Positions 25,198 to 34,714 of a stretch of DNA of 64,000 nucleotides are shown piece by piece; the first letter of the stretch is position 1; each line of letters begins with the position of its first letter. The notes beneath the pieces are model-generated. The model did no database searches. It had not been told where the DNA came from and worked only from the letters and a program-made list of their open reading frames with translations. A program made the position numbers and the translations under genes. The stretch is from Pseudomonas sp. DNDY-54 (GTDB lineage Bacteria > Pseudomonadota > Gammaproteobacteria > Pseudomonadales > Pseudomonadaceae): assembly GCF_019880365.1 (NCBI RefSeq), contig NZ_CP082271.1:1612001-1676000 (forward strand), written 5' to 3'.

Positions 25198-25983
25198 ATG
25201 CTTCCAGCACTGTGGGTCAGCAAGACCGGTTTGTCCGCACAGGACATGAACCTGACCACCATTTCCAACAACCTGGCTAACGTGTCCACCACCGGCTTCA
25301 AGAAAGACCGGGCCGAATTCCAGGACTTGCTTTATCAGATCCGCCGTCAGCCGGGCGGCCAGTCCACTCAGGACAGCGAACTGCCCTCAGGCCTCCAGCT
25401 TGGTACGGGTGTTCGCATCGTCGGTACGCAGAAGCAATTCACTGCTGGCAGCCTGCAAACGACCGAGCAACCGCTCGATATGGCGATCAACGGCCGCGGC
25501 TTCTTTCAGGTCCTGCTGCCAGACGGCACGGTTTCCTACTCGCGTGACGGCAGCTTCCATCTGAATGCCGAAGGCCAGATCGTAACGTCCAACGGCTATG
25601 CCCTGGAGCCTGCGATCGTCGTGCCGCCGGAAACCCAGACATTTACCGTGGGCGAGGACGGCACCGTCTCCGTGACGACTCTCGGGAACCCGGCCCCGCA
25701 GATCATCGGCAACCTGCAGACCGCTGACTTCGTCAACCCGGCGGGCCTGCAAGCCATGGGCAGCAACCTGTTTCTGGAGACCGCAGCGAGTGGCGCTCCC
25801 CAGGTGAGCACACCTGGCCTCAACGGTCTGGGCACCGTTCTGCAAAACACATTGGAAAACTCCAACGTCAGCGTCGTTGAAGAACTGGTGAACATGATCA
25901 CCACTCAGCGCGCCTATGAGATGAACTCGAAGGTCATCTCCACGGCCGATCAAATGCTGTCTTTCGTTACCCAGCAGCTGTAA
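25198..25983 (+). CDS. flgG: Flagellar distal rod protein FlgG
   Basis: A 261-residue distal rod subunit, the standard length. The start is ATG at 25198 after GAGGAGAAG; the longer frame overlaps flgF and is not used. It carries MNLTTISNNLANVSTTGFKK and the C-terminal VEELVNMITTQRAYEMNSKV segment that distinguishes FlgG. Confidence 0.96.
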   Translation: MLPALWVSKTGLSAQDMNLTTISNNLANVSTTGFKKDRAEFQDLLYQIRRQPGGQSTQDSELPSGLQLGTGVRIVGTQKQFTAGSLQTTEQPLDMAINGRGFFQVLLPDGTVSYSRDGSFHLNAEGQIVTSNGYALEPAIVVPPETQTFTVGEDGTVSVTTLGNPAPQIIGNLQTADFVNPAGLQAMGSNLFLETAASGAPQVSTPGLNGLGTVLQNTLENSNVSVVEELVNMITTQRAYEMNSKVISTADQMLSFVTQQL

Positions 25984-26012
25984 CAGCTGTCAGTCGCTGG
26001 ATTGAGGTGATT

Positions 26013-26726
26013 ATGCGCCGCTTGCCGATTGTTCTTCCGCTGATGTCCGCTGTGATCCTGACCGGTTGCATGGCGCCAGCTCCGAAGCCCAATGACCCGT
26101 ACTATTCACCTGTGTTGCCTCGCACGCCGTTGCCGGCTGCGCAGAACAACGGGGCGATCTATCAGGTTGGCTTCGAGACCAACCTGTATGACGATCGTAA
26201 GGCTTATCGGGTTGGGGACATCATTACGGTCACCCTCAACGAGAAGACCCAGGCAAGCAAGAACTCGAACTCGAAAATCTCCAAGGACAGCAGTGCCAAC
26301 ATCGGTCTCGGGTCGTTGTTTGGCGGCGCGGTTGCAATAGCCAATCCGCTGGCCGGCAGCGGTCTGCTTACCGGCGACAAGCTGGGCCTGGGTGCGGAAT
26401 ACGATGCGTCACGTGATACCTCCGGTTCCGGTCAGGCAGGGCAGAGCAACAGTCTCTCCGGTTCGATCACCGTGACCGTCTCGGACGTGCTGCCCAACGG
26501 CATCCTGGCGATCCGCGGCGAGAAGTGGATGACGCTGAACACCGGCGACGAGCTGGTGCGCATAGCTGGGCTGGTGCGCTCGGATGATATCGCCACCGAC
26601 AACACCGTTCCTTCGACCCGTATCGCTGATGCACGCATTACCTACTCTGGCACCGGCGCCTTCGCCGATGCCAGCCAGCCTGGTTGGCTGGACCGTTTCT
26701 TCATCAGCCCGTTGTGGCCGTTCTAA
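26013..26726 (+). CDS. flgH: Flagellar L-ring protein FlgH
   Basis: A 237-residue outer-membrane lipoprotein forming the L ring. The ATG at 26013 behind GAGG gives a lipoprotein signal with lipobox LTGC around residue 19. The conserved DRKAYRVGDIITVTLNEKTQA and a C-terminal RIADARITYSGTG are present. The GTG at 26007 would add only two residues. Confidence 0.95.
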   Translation: MRRLPIVLPLMSAVILTGCMAPAPKPNDPYYSPVLPRTPLPAAQNNGAIYQVGFETNLYDDRKAYRVGDIITVTLNEKTQASKNSNSKISKDSSANIGLGSLFGGAVAIANPLAGSGLLTGDKLGLGAEYDASRDTSGSGQAGQSNSLSGSITVTVSDVLPNGILAIRGEKWMTLNTGDELVRIAGLVRSDDIATDNTVPSTRIADARITYSGTGAFADASQPGWLDRFFISPLWPF

Positions 26727-26740
26727 AGCAGGTGCACGCA

Positions 26741-27844
26741 ATGAAATTGTTCAGCTCGATCATAGTTGCCGTGCTGTGCCTGACCGCCGTTCCGGTTCAT
26801 GCCGAGCGGCTGAAGGACATCGCAACCATCCAGGGCGTGCGTAGCAACCAGTTGATCGGCTACGGCCTGGTGGTCGGCCTCAATGGCAGTGGCGACCAGA
26901 CCACCCAGACGCCATTCACCGTGCAGACCTTCAACAACATGATGGCGCAGTTCGGCATCAAGGTTCCGGCCGGCGGCAACGTTCAGCTGAAGAACGTGGC
27001 TGCCGTGTCGATCCATGCTGACCTGCCGCCCTTCGCCAAGCCCGGCCAGACGATCGACATCACGGTGTCCTCGATCGGCAACGCCAAGAGCCTGCGCGGC
27101 GGTAGCCTGTTGATGGCGCCGCTTAAAGGTATTGACGGCAACGTATACGCCATCGCCCAGGGCAACCTGGTCGTCGGTGGCTTCGATGCGGGTGGTGCGG
27201 ATGGTTCGCGCATTACCGTCAACATTCCTTCCGCCGGGCGTATCCCGGGCGGTGCAACGGTCGAGCGGCCGGTGCCGAGCGCGTTCAATCAGGGCAGCAC
27301 GCTGACCATGAACCTCAATCGTCCGGACTTCACCACCGCCAAGAACATCGTCGACCACATCAACGAGCTGCTTGGCCCAGGCGTGGCGCAGGCGCTCGAC
27401 GGCGGCTCGATCAGCATCACCGCACCTCTGGATCCGAGTCAGCGCGTCGACTATCTGTCGATCCTGGAAAACCTCGAAGTCGATGTGGGTCAGGCAATCG
27501 CCAAAGTCATTATCAACTCGCGTACCGGCACCATCGTGATTGGGCAGAACGTGCGGGTTCAGCCAGCTGCGGTGACGCATGGCAGCCTGACCGTGACCAT
27601 TTCCGAAGATCCGCAGGTCAGTCAGCCGAATCCGCTTTCGGACGGCCAGACTATTGTCGTGCCCAACTCAAAGGTAAAAGCCGAGCAGGAAGCCAAGCCG
27701 ATGTTCAAGTTCGGCCCCGGCACAACGCTCGACGAGATCGTTCGCGCTGTGAATCAGGTTGGTGCTGCCCCCAGTGATTTGATGGCAATTCTGGAAGCGC
27801 TCAAGCAAGCCGGTGCGCTGCAAGCCGACCTGATCGTTATCTGA
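26741..27844 (+). CDS. flgI: Flagellar P-ring protein FlgI
   Basis: A 367-residue periplasmic P-ring subunit with a signal peptide (SIIVAVLCLTAVPVHA), then RLKDIATIQGVRSNQLIGYG. It retains GSGDQTTQTPFTVQTFNNM and a C-terminal DLMAILEALKQAGALQADL. The start ATG is 14 bases after the flgH stop. FlgA, encoded leftward at 18438-19190, is its chaperone. Confidence 0.96.
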   Translation: MKLFSSIIVAVLCLTAVPVHAERLKDIATIQGVRSNQLIGYGLVVGLNGSGDQTTQTPFTVQTFNNMMAQFGIKVPAGGNVQLKNVAAVSIHADLPPFAKPGQTIDITVSSIGNAKSLRGGSLLMAPLKGIDGNVYAIAQGNLVVGGFDAGGADGSRITVNIPSAGRIPGGATVERPVPSAFNQGSTLTMNLNRPDFTTAKNIVDHINELLGPGVAQALDGGSISITAPLDPSQRVDYLSILENLEVDVGQAIAKVIINSRTGTIVIGQNVRVQPAAVTHGSLTVTISEDPQVSQPNPLSDGQTIVVPNSKVKAEQEAKPMFKFGPGTTLDEIVRAVNQVGAAPSDLMAILEALKQAGALQADLIVI

Positions 27845-27854
27845 GGAACGAGAC

Positions 27855-29054
27855 ATGGAAAATCGTCTGGGACTGGGTCGTCGCACGCCTGACAGCGGTA
27901 GTTACTCCGACCTGAATCGGCTGAATCAGCTCAAGGTGGGCAAGGACCGCGACGGCGCCGAGAACGTGCGCAAGGTCGCGCAGGAATTCGAATCCTTGTT
28001 CATGAACGAGATGCTCAAGTCGATGCGCTCGGCCACTGATGTCCTGGCCCAGGACAACCCGCTCAACAGCCAGGCGAGCAAGCAGTATCAGGACATGCAC
28101 GACCAACAGCTCTCGGTCACCCTGTCCAAAGAAGGCGGCGGTATTGGGCTTGCCGACGTGCTGATCCGCCAGTTGAGCAAGGATCAGAAGCCAGACGAGA
28201 AGCCCAACCCCTTTGCCCAGGTCGCGCAGACCGAGGACGCCAAGTGGTCGAGTAACCCTAATGCCAACACGACACTGGCCAAAGTGGATCCGGCTCGCAA
28301 CGATTCCCAGCTGCTCAATCAGCGTCGTCTAGCGCTGCCGGGGCGCTTGGCCGAGCGCGTGCAGACGGACGTAGCGGCTACGAGCCCACAGGCCGAGCAA
28401 GCCGCTCAGGCCGGAGTGACTCAGCCGCTGGTCAATGTCGACTGGAAGCCGGCAACTGCGTTCGCCGCACCGAAGGACGCACCCTTGACCATCAACGGCG
28501 TCGAGGCAAGCGCACCGAGTACGCCGAGCAAGACGCGCTTCAGCTCTCCTGCAGAATTCATCGCGACCATGCTGCCCATGGCGGAGAAAGCTGCCAAGCG
28601 GCTTGGAGTAGAGCCACGTTTCCTAGTGGCACAGGCTGCGCTGGAAACAGGTTGGGGCAAGTCGATGATCAAGCAGAAGGACGGCAGCAACAGCCACAAC
28701 CTGTTTGGTATCAAGGCGAACGGCTGGAGCGGTGAATCGGCGAAAGTCACCACGACCGAGTACGTGAACGGCAAAGCGACCAAGCAGGTGGCGGGCTTCA
28801 GGGCATACGACTCGTTCGAGCAGAGCTTCAACGATTACGTACGGCTGCTGGAGAACAACGAGCGCTACAAGCCGGCGATACAAGTGGCCAGCGTTTCCGG
28901 CGACTCCGAGCGTTTCGTCAATGAATTGCAGCGGGCCGGTTACGCGACCGATCCTCAGTACGCGAACAAGATCAACCAGATCGCTCGCAAGGTGCAGACC
29001 TATCAGACAATCGCCGACGCCAGCACGTCGCCCGCAATGCGGTCTAGAGGTTAA
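27855..29054 (+). CDS. flgJ: Flagellar rod cap and peptidoglycan hydrolase FlgJ
   Basis: A 399-residue bifunctional protein. The N-terminal rod-cap domain has KVAQEFESLFMNEMLKSMR. A variable Ala/Pro/Gln linker leads to a C-terminal glucosaminidase (GH73) domain from about residue 230, with FLVAQAALETGWGKS, SHNLFGIKA and YVRLLENNERY. It lets the rod penetrate the murein layer. Confidence 0.95.
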   Translation: MENRLGLGRRTPDSGSYSDLNRLNQLKVGKDRDGAENVRKVAQEFESLFMNEMLKSMRSATDVLAQDNPLNSQASKQYQDMHDQQLSVTLSKEGGGIGLADVLIRQLSKDQKPDEKPNPFAQVAQTEDAKWSSNPNANTTLAKVDPARNDSQLLNQRRLALPGRLAERVQTDVAATSPQAEQAAQAGVTQPLVNVDWKPATAFAAPKDAPLTINGVEASAPSTPSKTRFSSPAEFIATMLPMAEKAAKRLGVEPRFLVAQAALETGWGKSMIKQKDGSNSHNLFGIKANGWSGESAKVTTTEYVNGKATKQVAGFRAYDSFEQSFNDYVRLLENNERYKPAIQVASVSGDSERFVNELQRAGYATDPQYANKINQIARKVQTYQTIADASTSPAMRSRG

Positions 29055-29056
29055 TC

Positions 29057-31123
29057 ATGGCTGACCTACTGAATATTGGCCTGTCCGGCCTGAGCGCCAG
29101 CAAGAGCCAGCTCTCCATCACCGGCCATAACATCAGCAACGTCAACACGCCCGGCTATAGTCGCCAGGACGCATCCCAGGCTACCCGTACGCCCCAGTTC
29201 AGCGGCGCTGGGTACGTGGGTTCTGGTACGACGCTTGTGGAAATCCGCAGAACCTACAGCGAGTTTCTGACTAGCCAACTGCGTAGCAGTACGTCACTGA
29301 GCAGTGATGTTGAGTCCTATAAAGCTCAGATCGACCAGCTCGATTCCCTGCTGGCGGGTAGTACCACGGGGATCACGCCGTCGCTGCAGAAGTTTTTCTC
29401 TGCTCTACAAACCGCTGCGGAAGACCCGGCGAACATCCCGGCCCGGCAACTGGTGTTGGCAGAAGCGGAGGGGCTGGCCCGCCGGTTCAATACGGTATCG
29501 GACCGCTTGACTGAACAGAACAACTTCACCAACAAGCAGATGTTGGCTGTGACCGACCAAATCAATCGGCTCGCCGGTAGCATCGGTAGCCTGAACGATG
29601 CCATCGCGACAGCCTCGGCAAACGGCAAGCAGCCCAACGACTTGCTCGACAAGCGTGACGAAGCGGTACGTCAGCTATCCACGTACATCGGCATCAGCGT
29701 GACGCCGCAGGACGACAACAGTTTCAATATTTCGGTGGGCAGCGGTCAGCCACTGGTAGTTGGAAAAACTGTGAGCCAGCTGAAGGTTGTGTCAGGACAA
29801 AGCGATCCCAACCGCCACGAGATTCGCTTTGTCAGTGGTGGCTCGGAGCAGGGCATCACGTCGCAGATTACGGGCGGCGAGTTGGGTGGGCTGATTCGTT
29901 ATCGCAACGAAGTGCTGGATTCGACGATGAACTCGTTGGGGCGGTTGGCGTTGGCTGTGAGTGATCAGGTCAATAGCCAGCTGGGGCAGGGATTGGATCT
30001 GAAGGGCAACGTCGGTGAGGCCCTGTTTGGTAATTACAACGAAAAGTCGCTGGGCGCTCTAAGGGCGACGCCGTTTAGTGGCAATCCGTCCTTGAGCACG
30101 GCGACTCCTGCAGATGCTTCGCTGGATATCACCAAAACCAGCCAACTGACCACTAGCGACTATCGCTTGGAATACAGTGGCAGCCAGTACACCGCTAGAC
30201 GTCTCAGCGATGGTGCCAGCATAAATGTCACGCCGAACCCCGGGCCGCCTGCGCATCTTCGCTTCGAGGACGAAGAGGGTCGCGATCAGGGATTTACTGT
30301 GCAAATAAGCGGAACGCCACAAGCCGGTGACGCGTTCACGCTGCAGCCAACACGGCGGGGCGCCACGGATATCAGCGCCGTACTCGATCAGGCTGACCAG
30401 CTAGCGTTTGCGTCGCCGGTACGCACCGCAAGCGAATTACATAATGCTGGTACCGGAGTGATTGGCCAGCCGGATATGATCTCAGGCCCTTCGCGGATTA
30501 GCATTGATGCGTTGAGAGAACTACTGGGCAGCACCGGTGCGACGCTGACCTTTACTGAGCCAGACACTCTTACGATTACTGGTGGCGGCACAGCCGGATT
30601 CCGGACCGTAGATAACACCCAAACGCCGCCGGTTTCATATCCGACGAGCACAACCTTCAAGACAGGGCAGACTAATTCGTTAGTTGTGGGTAACTCGAAT
30701 TACTCACTAGAGTTCACTATAAGTGGAACACCGAAGAACAACGACAAATTTGATATTGCTTTCAACCAGAGCGGCGTCTCTGATAACCGCAACGCGTTGA
30801 AGCTGGTCGATCTTCAGAGCAAACAGACCGTCGGGGTATCCGTAGACGCCGATGGAAAAACCCTATCAGGGGCTAGCTTTACCGATGGCTACGGCGAACT
30901 GGTCGAACGGGTCGGTACGCTGACAGCCCAAGCGAGAATGGACAGCGAAGCGACAGGGGCGATTCTCAAGCAGGCCACCGACAACCGCGACTCGCTGTCA
31001 GCCGTGAATCTCGATGAAGAAGCGGCCAATCTGATCAAATTTGAGCAGTACTACAATGCTTCCGCTCAGATCATTCAAGTTGCCCGCTCCATGTTCGATA
31101 CATTGATCAGCACCTTCAGGTAA
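29057..31123 (+). CDS. flgK: Flagellar hook-filament junction protein FlgK
   Basis: A 688-residue hook-associated protein 1. It begins with LLNIGLSGLSASKSQLSITG and NISNVNTPGYSRQ, and ends in VNLDEEAANLIKFEQYYNASA and a coiled C-terminus. It starts 2 bases after the flgJ stop. The central and C-terminal exposed domains (about 30540-30800) have more A/T-ending codons than the core. FlgN is its export chaperone. Confidence 0.95.
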   Translation: MADLLNIGLSGLSASKSQLSITGHNISNVNTPGYSRQDASQATRTPQFSGAGYVGSGTTLVEIRRTYSEFLTSQLRSSTSLSSDVESYKAQIDQLDSLLAGSTTGITPSLQKFFSALQTAAEDPANIPARQLVLAEAEGLARRFNTVSDRLTEQNNFTNKQMLAVTDQINRLAGSIGSLNDAIATASANGKQPNDLLDKRDEAVRQLSTYIGISVTPQDDNSFNISVGSGQPLVVGKTVSQLKVVSGQSDPNRHEIRFVSGGSEQGITSQITGGELGGLIRYRNEVLDSTMNSLGRLALAVSDQVNSQLGQGLDLKGNVGEALFGNYNEKSLGALRATPFSGNPSLSTATPADASLDITKTSQLTTSDYRLEYSGSQYTARRLSDGASINVTPNPGPPAHLRFEDEEGRDQGFTVQISGTPQAGDAFTLQPTRRGATDISAVLDQADQLAFASPVRTASELHNAGTGVIGQPDMISGPSRISIDALRELLGSTGATLTFTEPDTLTITGGGTAGFRTVDNTQTPPVSYPTSTTFKTGQTNSLVVGNSNYSLEFTISGTPKNNDKFDIAFNQSGVSDNRNALKLVDLQSKQTVGVSVDADGKTLSGASFTDGYGELVERVGTLTAQARMDSEATGAILKQATDNRDSLSAVNLDEEAANLIKFEQYYNASAQIIQVARSMFDTLISTFR

Positions 31124-31134
31124 CAGGCCGGCCC

Positions 31135-32460
31135 ATGCGCATTTCGACTCTGCAAGCATTCAATAACGGCGTAGCCGGTATTCAGCGCAACTACTCCAAT
31201 GCAACCCGCACGCAGGAGCAGATCAGCACCGGTAACCGAATCCTGACGCCGGCCGACGATCCGGTTGCGTCGGTGCGTCTGTTGCAGCTTGAGCAGCAGC
31301 AGAATGTGCTGAGCCAGTACAACTCCAACCTGACGGCGGCCAAGAACAGCCTTACCCAGGAAGAGGTGACGCTGAATTCCGTCAATACGGTGCTGCAGCG
31401 TGTCCGCGAGCTGGCTGTCCAGGCCGGTAATGGTTCGCTTGATCCGCAGGATCGCAAGTCCATCGCGGCTGAGCTGGGTGAGCGCGAAGACGAGCTTCTG
31501 TCGCTCATGAACACCCGCAACGCACGTGGCGAATACTTGTTTGCAGGGTTCCAAGGCAAGACTCAGCCCTTCGTCCGGGGTCCGGAAGGGAGCTACAGCT
31601 ATGCCGGAGACGAGGGGCAGCGCAAGCTGCAAATTGCTAGCTCCCTAGATATTCCCATTAGCGATAACGGCAAGTCGATTTTTCAGAGCGTGACGAACGC
31701 GGGTCGACTAGATAGCGCTCTGGATGTTTCGAGCATCCCGGCAGGTGTCAAGGCGACACTGAGTGTGTCTAAGCCGCTCGTAAGCGATGAAGTGGCGCTC
31801 ATAGGGGCCCCGTCGTTTCCAGCCGATGGAGTCGAGATTCGTTTTGAGGCGGATGGCGCGTTTTCTATATACGCCTTGCCACGGCAGACGGATCCGGTGA
31901 GCGGAGGTTTCACCGATGATCCGTTGCCAGATGGCATCAATTTAAAGCTAGATCCCGACGCTAAAAATTCAGACCAGCTCGTTTTCCGGGGAGTAACGTT
32001 ACATTTCGCTGGCGAGGCGGTTGGCGGTGAACGAGTAGTGGTGATGCCCGGAACAATCACTAACGTGGCCTCAGATGGCACAATTACTGCCGAGTCAGTC
32101 CAGAACAAGCAAGGCATCCTCGACACCATCGCCAACCTTCGCTCAGCCTTGGAAGACCCCTCTACCGCCAGCACAGGAGTACGCGACGCCGTTGCGGTGG
32201 CTTTGACCAACCTCGATCACGGCATGGTCAGCGTAGACCAGGCACGTGGCAATATTGGCGCTCGGCTGAACGTTATCGAAACCACACAAACCGATAATGA
32301 GGATGTTGCGCTGGTCAACAAAGGCGTCCAGGCGGAGCTGCGGGAGCTGGACTACGCCGAAGCGTTGTCTCGCTTATCCATGCAGACGGTAGTCCTCGAA
32401 GCCGCGCAACAGAGCTACGTAAAGATTGCTGGCCTGAGTCTGTTTAACGTTATGCGTTAA
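31135..32460 (+). CDS. flgL: Flagellar hook-filament junction protein FlgL
   Basis: A 441-residue hook-associated protein 3 of the flagellin fold. The N-terminus has QRNYSNATRTQEQISTGNRI and DDPVASVRLLQLEQQQ; the C-terminus has LDYAEALSRLSMQTVVLEAAQ. The middle (about 31640-32090) is compositionally lighter and contains the exposed domain. Last gene of the flgF operon; no strong terminator is visible before the next gene. Confidence 0.94.
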   Translation: MRISTLQAFNNGVAGIQRNYSNATRTQEQISTGNRILTPADDPVASVRLLQLEQQQNVLSQYNSNLTAAKNSLTQEEVTLNSVNTVLQRVRELAVQAGNGSLDPQDRKSIAAELGEREDELLSLMNTRNARGEYLFAGFQGKTQPFVRGPEGSYSYAGDEGQRKLQIASSLDIPISDNGKSIFQSVTNAGRLDSALDVSSIPAGVKATLSVSKPLVSDEVALIGAPSFPADGVEIRFEADGAFSIYALPRQTDPVSGGFTDDPLPDGINLKLDPDAKNSDQLVFRGVTLHFAGEAVGGERVVVMPGTITNVASDGTITAESVQNKQGILDTIANLRSALEDPSTASTGVRDAVAVALTNLDHGMVSVDQARGNIGARLNVIETTQTDNEDVALVNKGVQAELRELDYAEALSRLSMQTVVLEAAQQSYVKIAGLSLFNVMR

Positions 32461-32583
32461 GCAGAGCGGACCTGGGTCGCAGAATGTCGATCCTGATTTG
32501 ACTTGGCTGTGTCACGACTTAGAGTGGTCTGGCGGCGCATGGAGTACCGCGCCGGTAACTCAACACTCATAGGGATGTGAATC

Positions 32584-32898
32584 ATGATCAAGTCTTTCCT
32601 CTCCGCTACACTTCTTGCCGTACTCGCCAGCGTTTCCATCAGCAGCTATGCCGCTAAAGCTGAGCCGGTTCAGTCACAACAGGTCGCGGCAGCCCAAACG
32701 GCGACGATCAATCTCAACGTGGCTGATGCCGAGACCCTGACTCGAGAGCTAAAGGGAATCGGTGCCACCAAGGCCAAAGCAATCGTTGCGTACCGAGAAG
32801 CGCACGGCCCATTTAGCTCGGTTGATGAATTACTAGAAGTGAAAGGAATCGGTGCCGCTACGCTGGAAAAGAATCGCGCCAAATTGAGCCTGAACTGA
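32584..32898 (+). CDS. ComEA-like helix-hairpin-helix DNA-binding protein
   Basis: A 104-residue exported protein with signal peptide (SFLSATLLAVLASVSISSYA) and a C-terminal pair of helix-hairpin-helix motifs (ELKGIGATKAKAIVAYREAHG and VKGIGAATLEKN). This is the ComEA layout: periplasmic DNA receptor for natural transformation, plausible because P. stutzeri strains are transformable. Small HhH proteins of this type are also common in non-competent pseudomonads, so the role is an inference. A strong terminator follows. Confidence 0.85.
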   Translation: MIKSFLSATLLAVLASVSISSYAAKAEPVQSQQVAAAQTATINLNVADAETLTRELKGIGATKAKAIVAYREAHGPFSSVDELLEVKGIGAATLEKNRAKLSLN

Positions 32899-32915
32899 CA
32901 GCTATAGCAACACGC

Positions 32916-32945
32916 AAAAAAGCCGGTCCTAGGACCGGCTTTTTG
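32916..32945 (+). terminator. Intrinsic terminator after the ComEA-like gene
   Basis: AAGCCGGTCCT and AGGACCGGCTT form a perfect palindromic stem with A-run and T-run flanks, and could stop transcription from either side. Confidence 0.9.
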
Positions 32946-32946
32946 T

Positions 32947-33415
32947 TTTATCCGCATCCTAGAACCGACCGCTCCGATAGATTCGCCTGTCTAGCGTGAC
33001 GTCTGAAACCCCCGGCCAAACGGCACCACTTGTGAACATCCTTCTCCCTGTCTGGTCATTTGTAGACGGGTTGGTGGGCATGTTCGCGCCTAATAAAGCC
33101 GAAATCCGCCATGAACCGTTAAGAGCTCCCGGTTACGCACATTCCCCGGCCAGTACATTCGATTTGATGGTTAGCGCTAGTGAGATTGGCTGGCAGTTAA
33201 ACCGGTTGATTCACAGGGCTCATGGCTGCCGGGCGAACGCAAGATTTGCATCTCGGCCGGGTCATGCTGGAGACGCGCCCCGCTTCATCAGCACAACCGC
33301 CGTTAACTGCCAGGGCGGGCATCCGGGGCGACCATCCACAGACTGTTCGTAACGTACTCGCTGTGGCTGTATGACCGCTGGGCTCTTCTATTAAGCGGCT
33401 AAAGGTAGGGCATCG
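32947..33415. other. Gap between ComEA-like gene and YkvA gene
   Basis: About 470 bases. A 118-codon open frame (32996-33352, GTG start) has no ribosome-binding site, no recognised family and a C-terminal half with random-looking composition; I do not accept it as a gene. Short in-frame hydrophobic residues at its start (LLPVWSFVDGLVGMF) are the only feature that could hint at a decayed or small protein. Confidence 0.45.
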
Positions 33416-33886
33416 ATGAAAGCACCTTGGACATTTCTTAAATACCTTCCTATGGCCCAACGAGTGCTGGCTCGCGGGCGGCTGCCTATGGTGCTTCTTG
33501 CTGTGGCTCGCAAGCGTTCTGCCAGAGGCGGACTCGTCAAAGGTTTACGGGAAGATCTCGGGCTTTTGCAGGCGCTGTGTGTCGCTTGGTGGCGGGGCGA
33601 ATACAGAGCGGTAAGCAGACCGGCGCTGCTCGCCGCCATCGCTGGCTTGCTGTATTTCCTTTCACCGATGGATGCTATTCCGGACTGGATTCCCGGTCTT
33701 GGTTTTATCGACGATCTCGCCGTGTTGGGCTGGGTAATGCGTAAGTGGTCGGGAGAGCTGCAAGCATTCAAGGCGTGGAAGGACAGCCAATCGCGTGATG
33801 TGCAGGCTGATTTAAACCGCTTGCCCTCGCCCGATGAGCCAATGGCCGATGCAGGCCAGCCGGGCCGCAACGGGCGTGACACCTAG
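33416..33886 (+). CDS. YkvA family (DUF1232) membrane protein
   Basis: A 156-residue protein with a central DUF1232 motif: ALLAAIAGLLYFLSPMDAIP, then DWIPGLGFIDDLAVLG. That is one hydrophobic hairpin typical of YkvA-like proteins, whose role is not established. The N-terminus is basic and the C-terminus is hydrophilic and ends GRNGRDT. Stands alone. Confidence 0.88.
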   Translation: MKAPWTFLKYLPMAQRVLARGRLPMVLLAVARKRSARGGLVKGLREDLGLLQALCVAWWRGEYRAVSRPALLAAIAGLLYFLSPMDAIPDWIPGLGFIDDLAVLGWVMRKWSGELQAFKAWKDSQSRDVQADLNRLPSPDEPMADAGQPGRNGRDT

Positions 33887-34013
33887 CAGCATTGCTTGTT
33901 ATGGCTGGAGTTCACCGCCGCTTTCATCTTTTAGTGCGGCCTCCTTGGCTAAACAATCGCTCTCGGGCTGTTAAGATCCGGTTTCTTTCATGAAACAACG
34001 AGCGAGGTAGCGG

Positions 34014-34337
34014 ATGAGCGTCCAGGTCATCATGCGTGACGGTGTACCGGAGTACGCCGTGCTGCCTTGGGATGAATATCAGGCGTTATTGAATGCCCTT
34101 GGCCAGCGCACTGCAGCCCCTGCAAAAACCGTAGCTCCGGTGGCTTTACCCAAATTCAGCGAATTGTCTGCGATGCGAGAGGCCAAAGGAATCAGCCTAG
34201 AGACCTTGGCTCGTTCCGTGGGCATCAGCCCTGTCTATCTCGGCTTAATCGAAAACGGCGAACGCGATCCAGGAGAGGCCATACGGCGCTCGCTGGCGCG
34301 CGCGATGGAGATAGAAGGATGGGAGCAGGAAGCTTGA
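34014..34337 (+). CDS. XRE-type helix-turn-helix regulator
   Basis: A 107-residue protein. The N-terminal 30 residues (IMRDGVPEYAVLPWDEYQALL) resemble the start of Phd/YefM antitoxins; the C-terminal half (about 50-103) is an XRE helix-turn-helix with KGISLETLARSVGISPVYLGLIENGERDP. It opens a three-gene set, and the next gene begins inside its last codons. A regulator or antitoxin-like role is inferred, not shown. Confidence 0.82.
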   Translation: MSVQVIMRDGVPEYAVLPWDEYQALLNALGQRTAAPAKTVAPVALPKFSELSAMREAKGISLETLARSVGISPVYLGLIENGERDPGEAIRRSLARAMEIEGWEQEA

Positions 34338-34714
34338 ACGCGTCCGCGTCGTCAGTTCGTATTAGCCGCTCGCACTGGCAGGCGTTATTGGATGAGCTAA
34401 CCGAAGCGCGCAGACAACGGCATTTGATCACCTACCGAGCGTTGGTTGAGCGTCTTCAGCTCCCGGTACCTGCAATGCAGACGCTAACGGCAGCCCTTGA
34501 GCACCTGGCAGCGCTGGATGCGCGCGCAGCCCGTCCGTTGCGGAGTGCGCTGGTGATCAGTCAAGGGGCTAGCCGTTTACCCAGGACAGGTTTTTTCGAG
34601 TGTGCAGCGCGTCTAGGGCGCTTTTCTGGCTCAGTGGATGGGGCCGCCGCTGCGTCCTGGCACGCCGGCGAGGTGGCGCGCGTATTTGAGTACGATTACC
34701 CGGAGACGCCTTAA
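34319..34714 (+). CDS. Unknown winged-helix-like protein
   Basis: A 131-residue protein with no characterised family that I recognise. The segment HLITYRALVERLQLP followed by a helix resembles a small winged helix, and a second motif, RPLRSALVISQGASRLPRTG then FFECAARLG, looks conserved in type with unnamed bacterial proteins. Start uncertain: ATG at 34319 overlaps the upstream gene by 19 bases, or TTG at 34334 behind GGAGCAGGA. The stop overlaps the next ATG by one base, so it is in an operon. Confidence 0.7.
   Translation: MGAGSLNASASSVRISRSHWQALLDELTEARRQRHLITYRALVERLQLPVPAMQTLTAALEHLAALDARAARPLRSALVISQGASRLPRTGFFECAARLGRFSGSVDGAAAASWHAGEVARVFEYDYPETP

Noticed and set aside
32996..33352. 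118-codon frame between the ComEA-like and YkvA genes
   Set aside because: GTG start without ribosome-binding site, no recognised domain, and an overlapping opposite-strand frame of similar size. Treated as intergenic.
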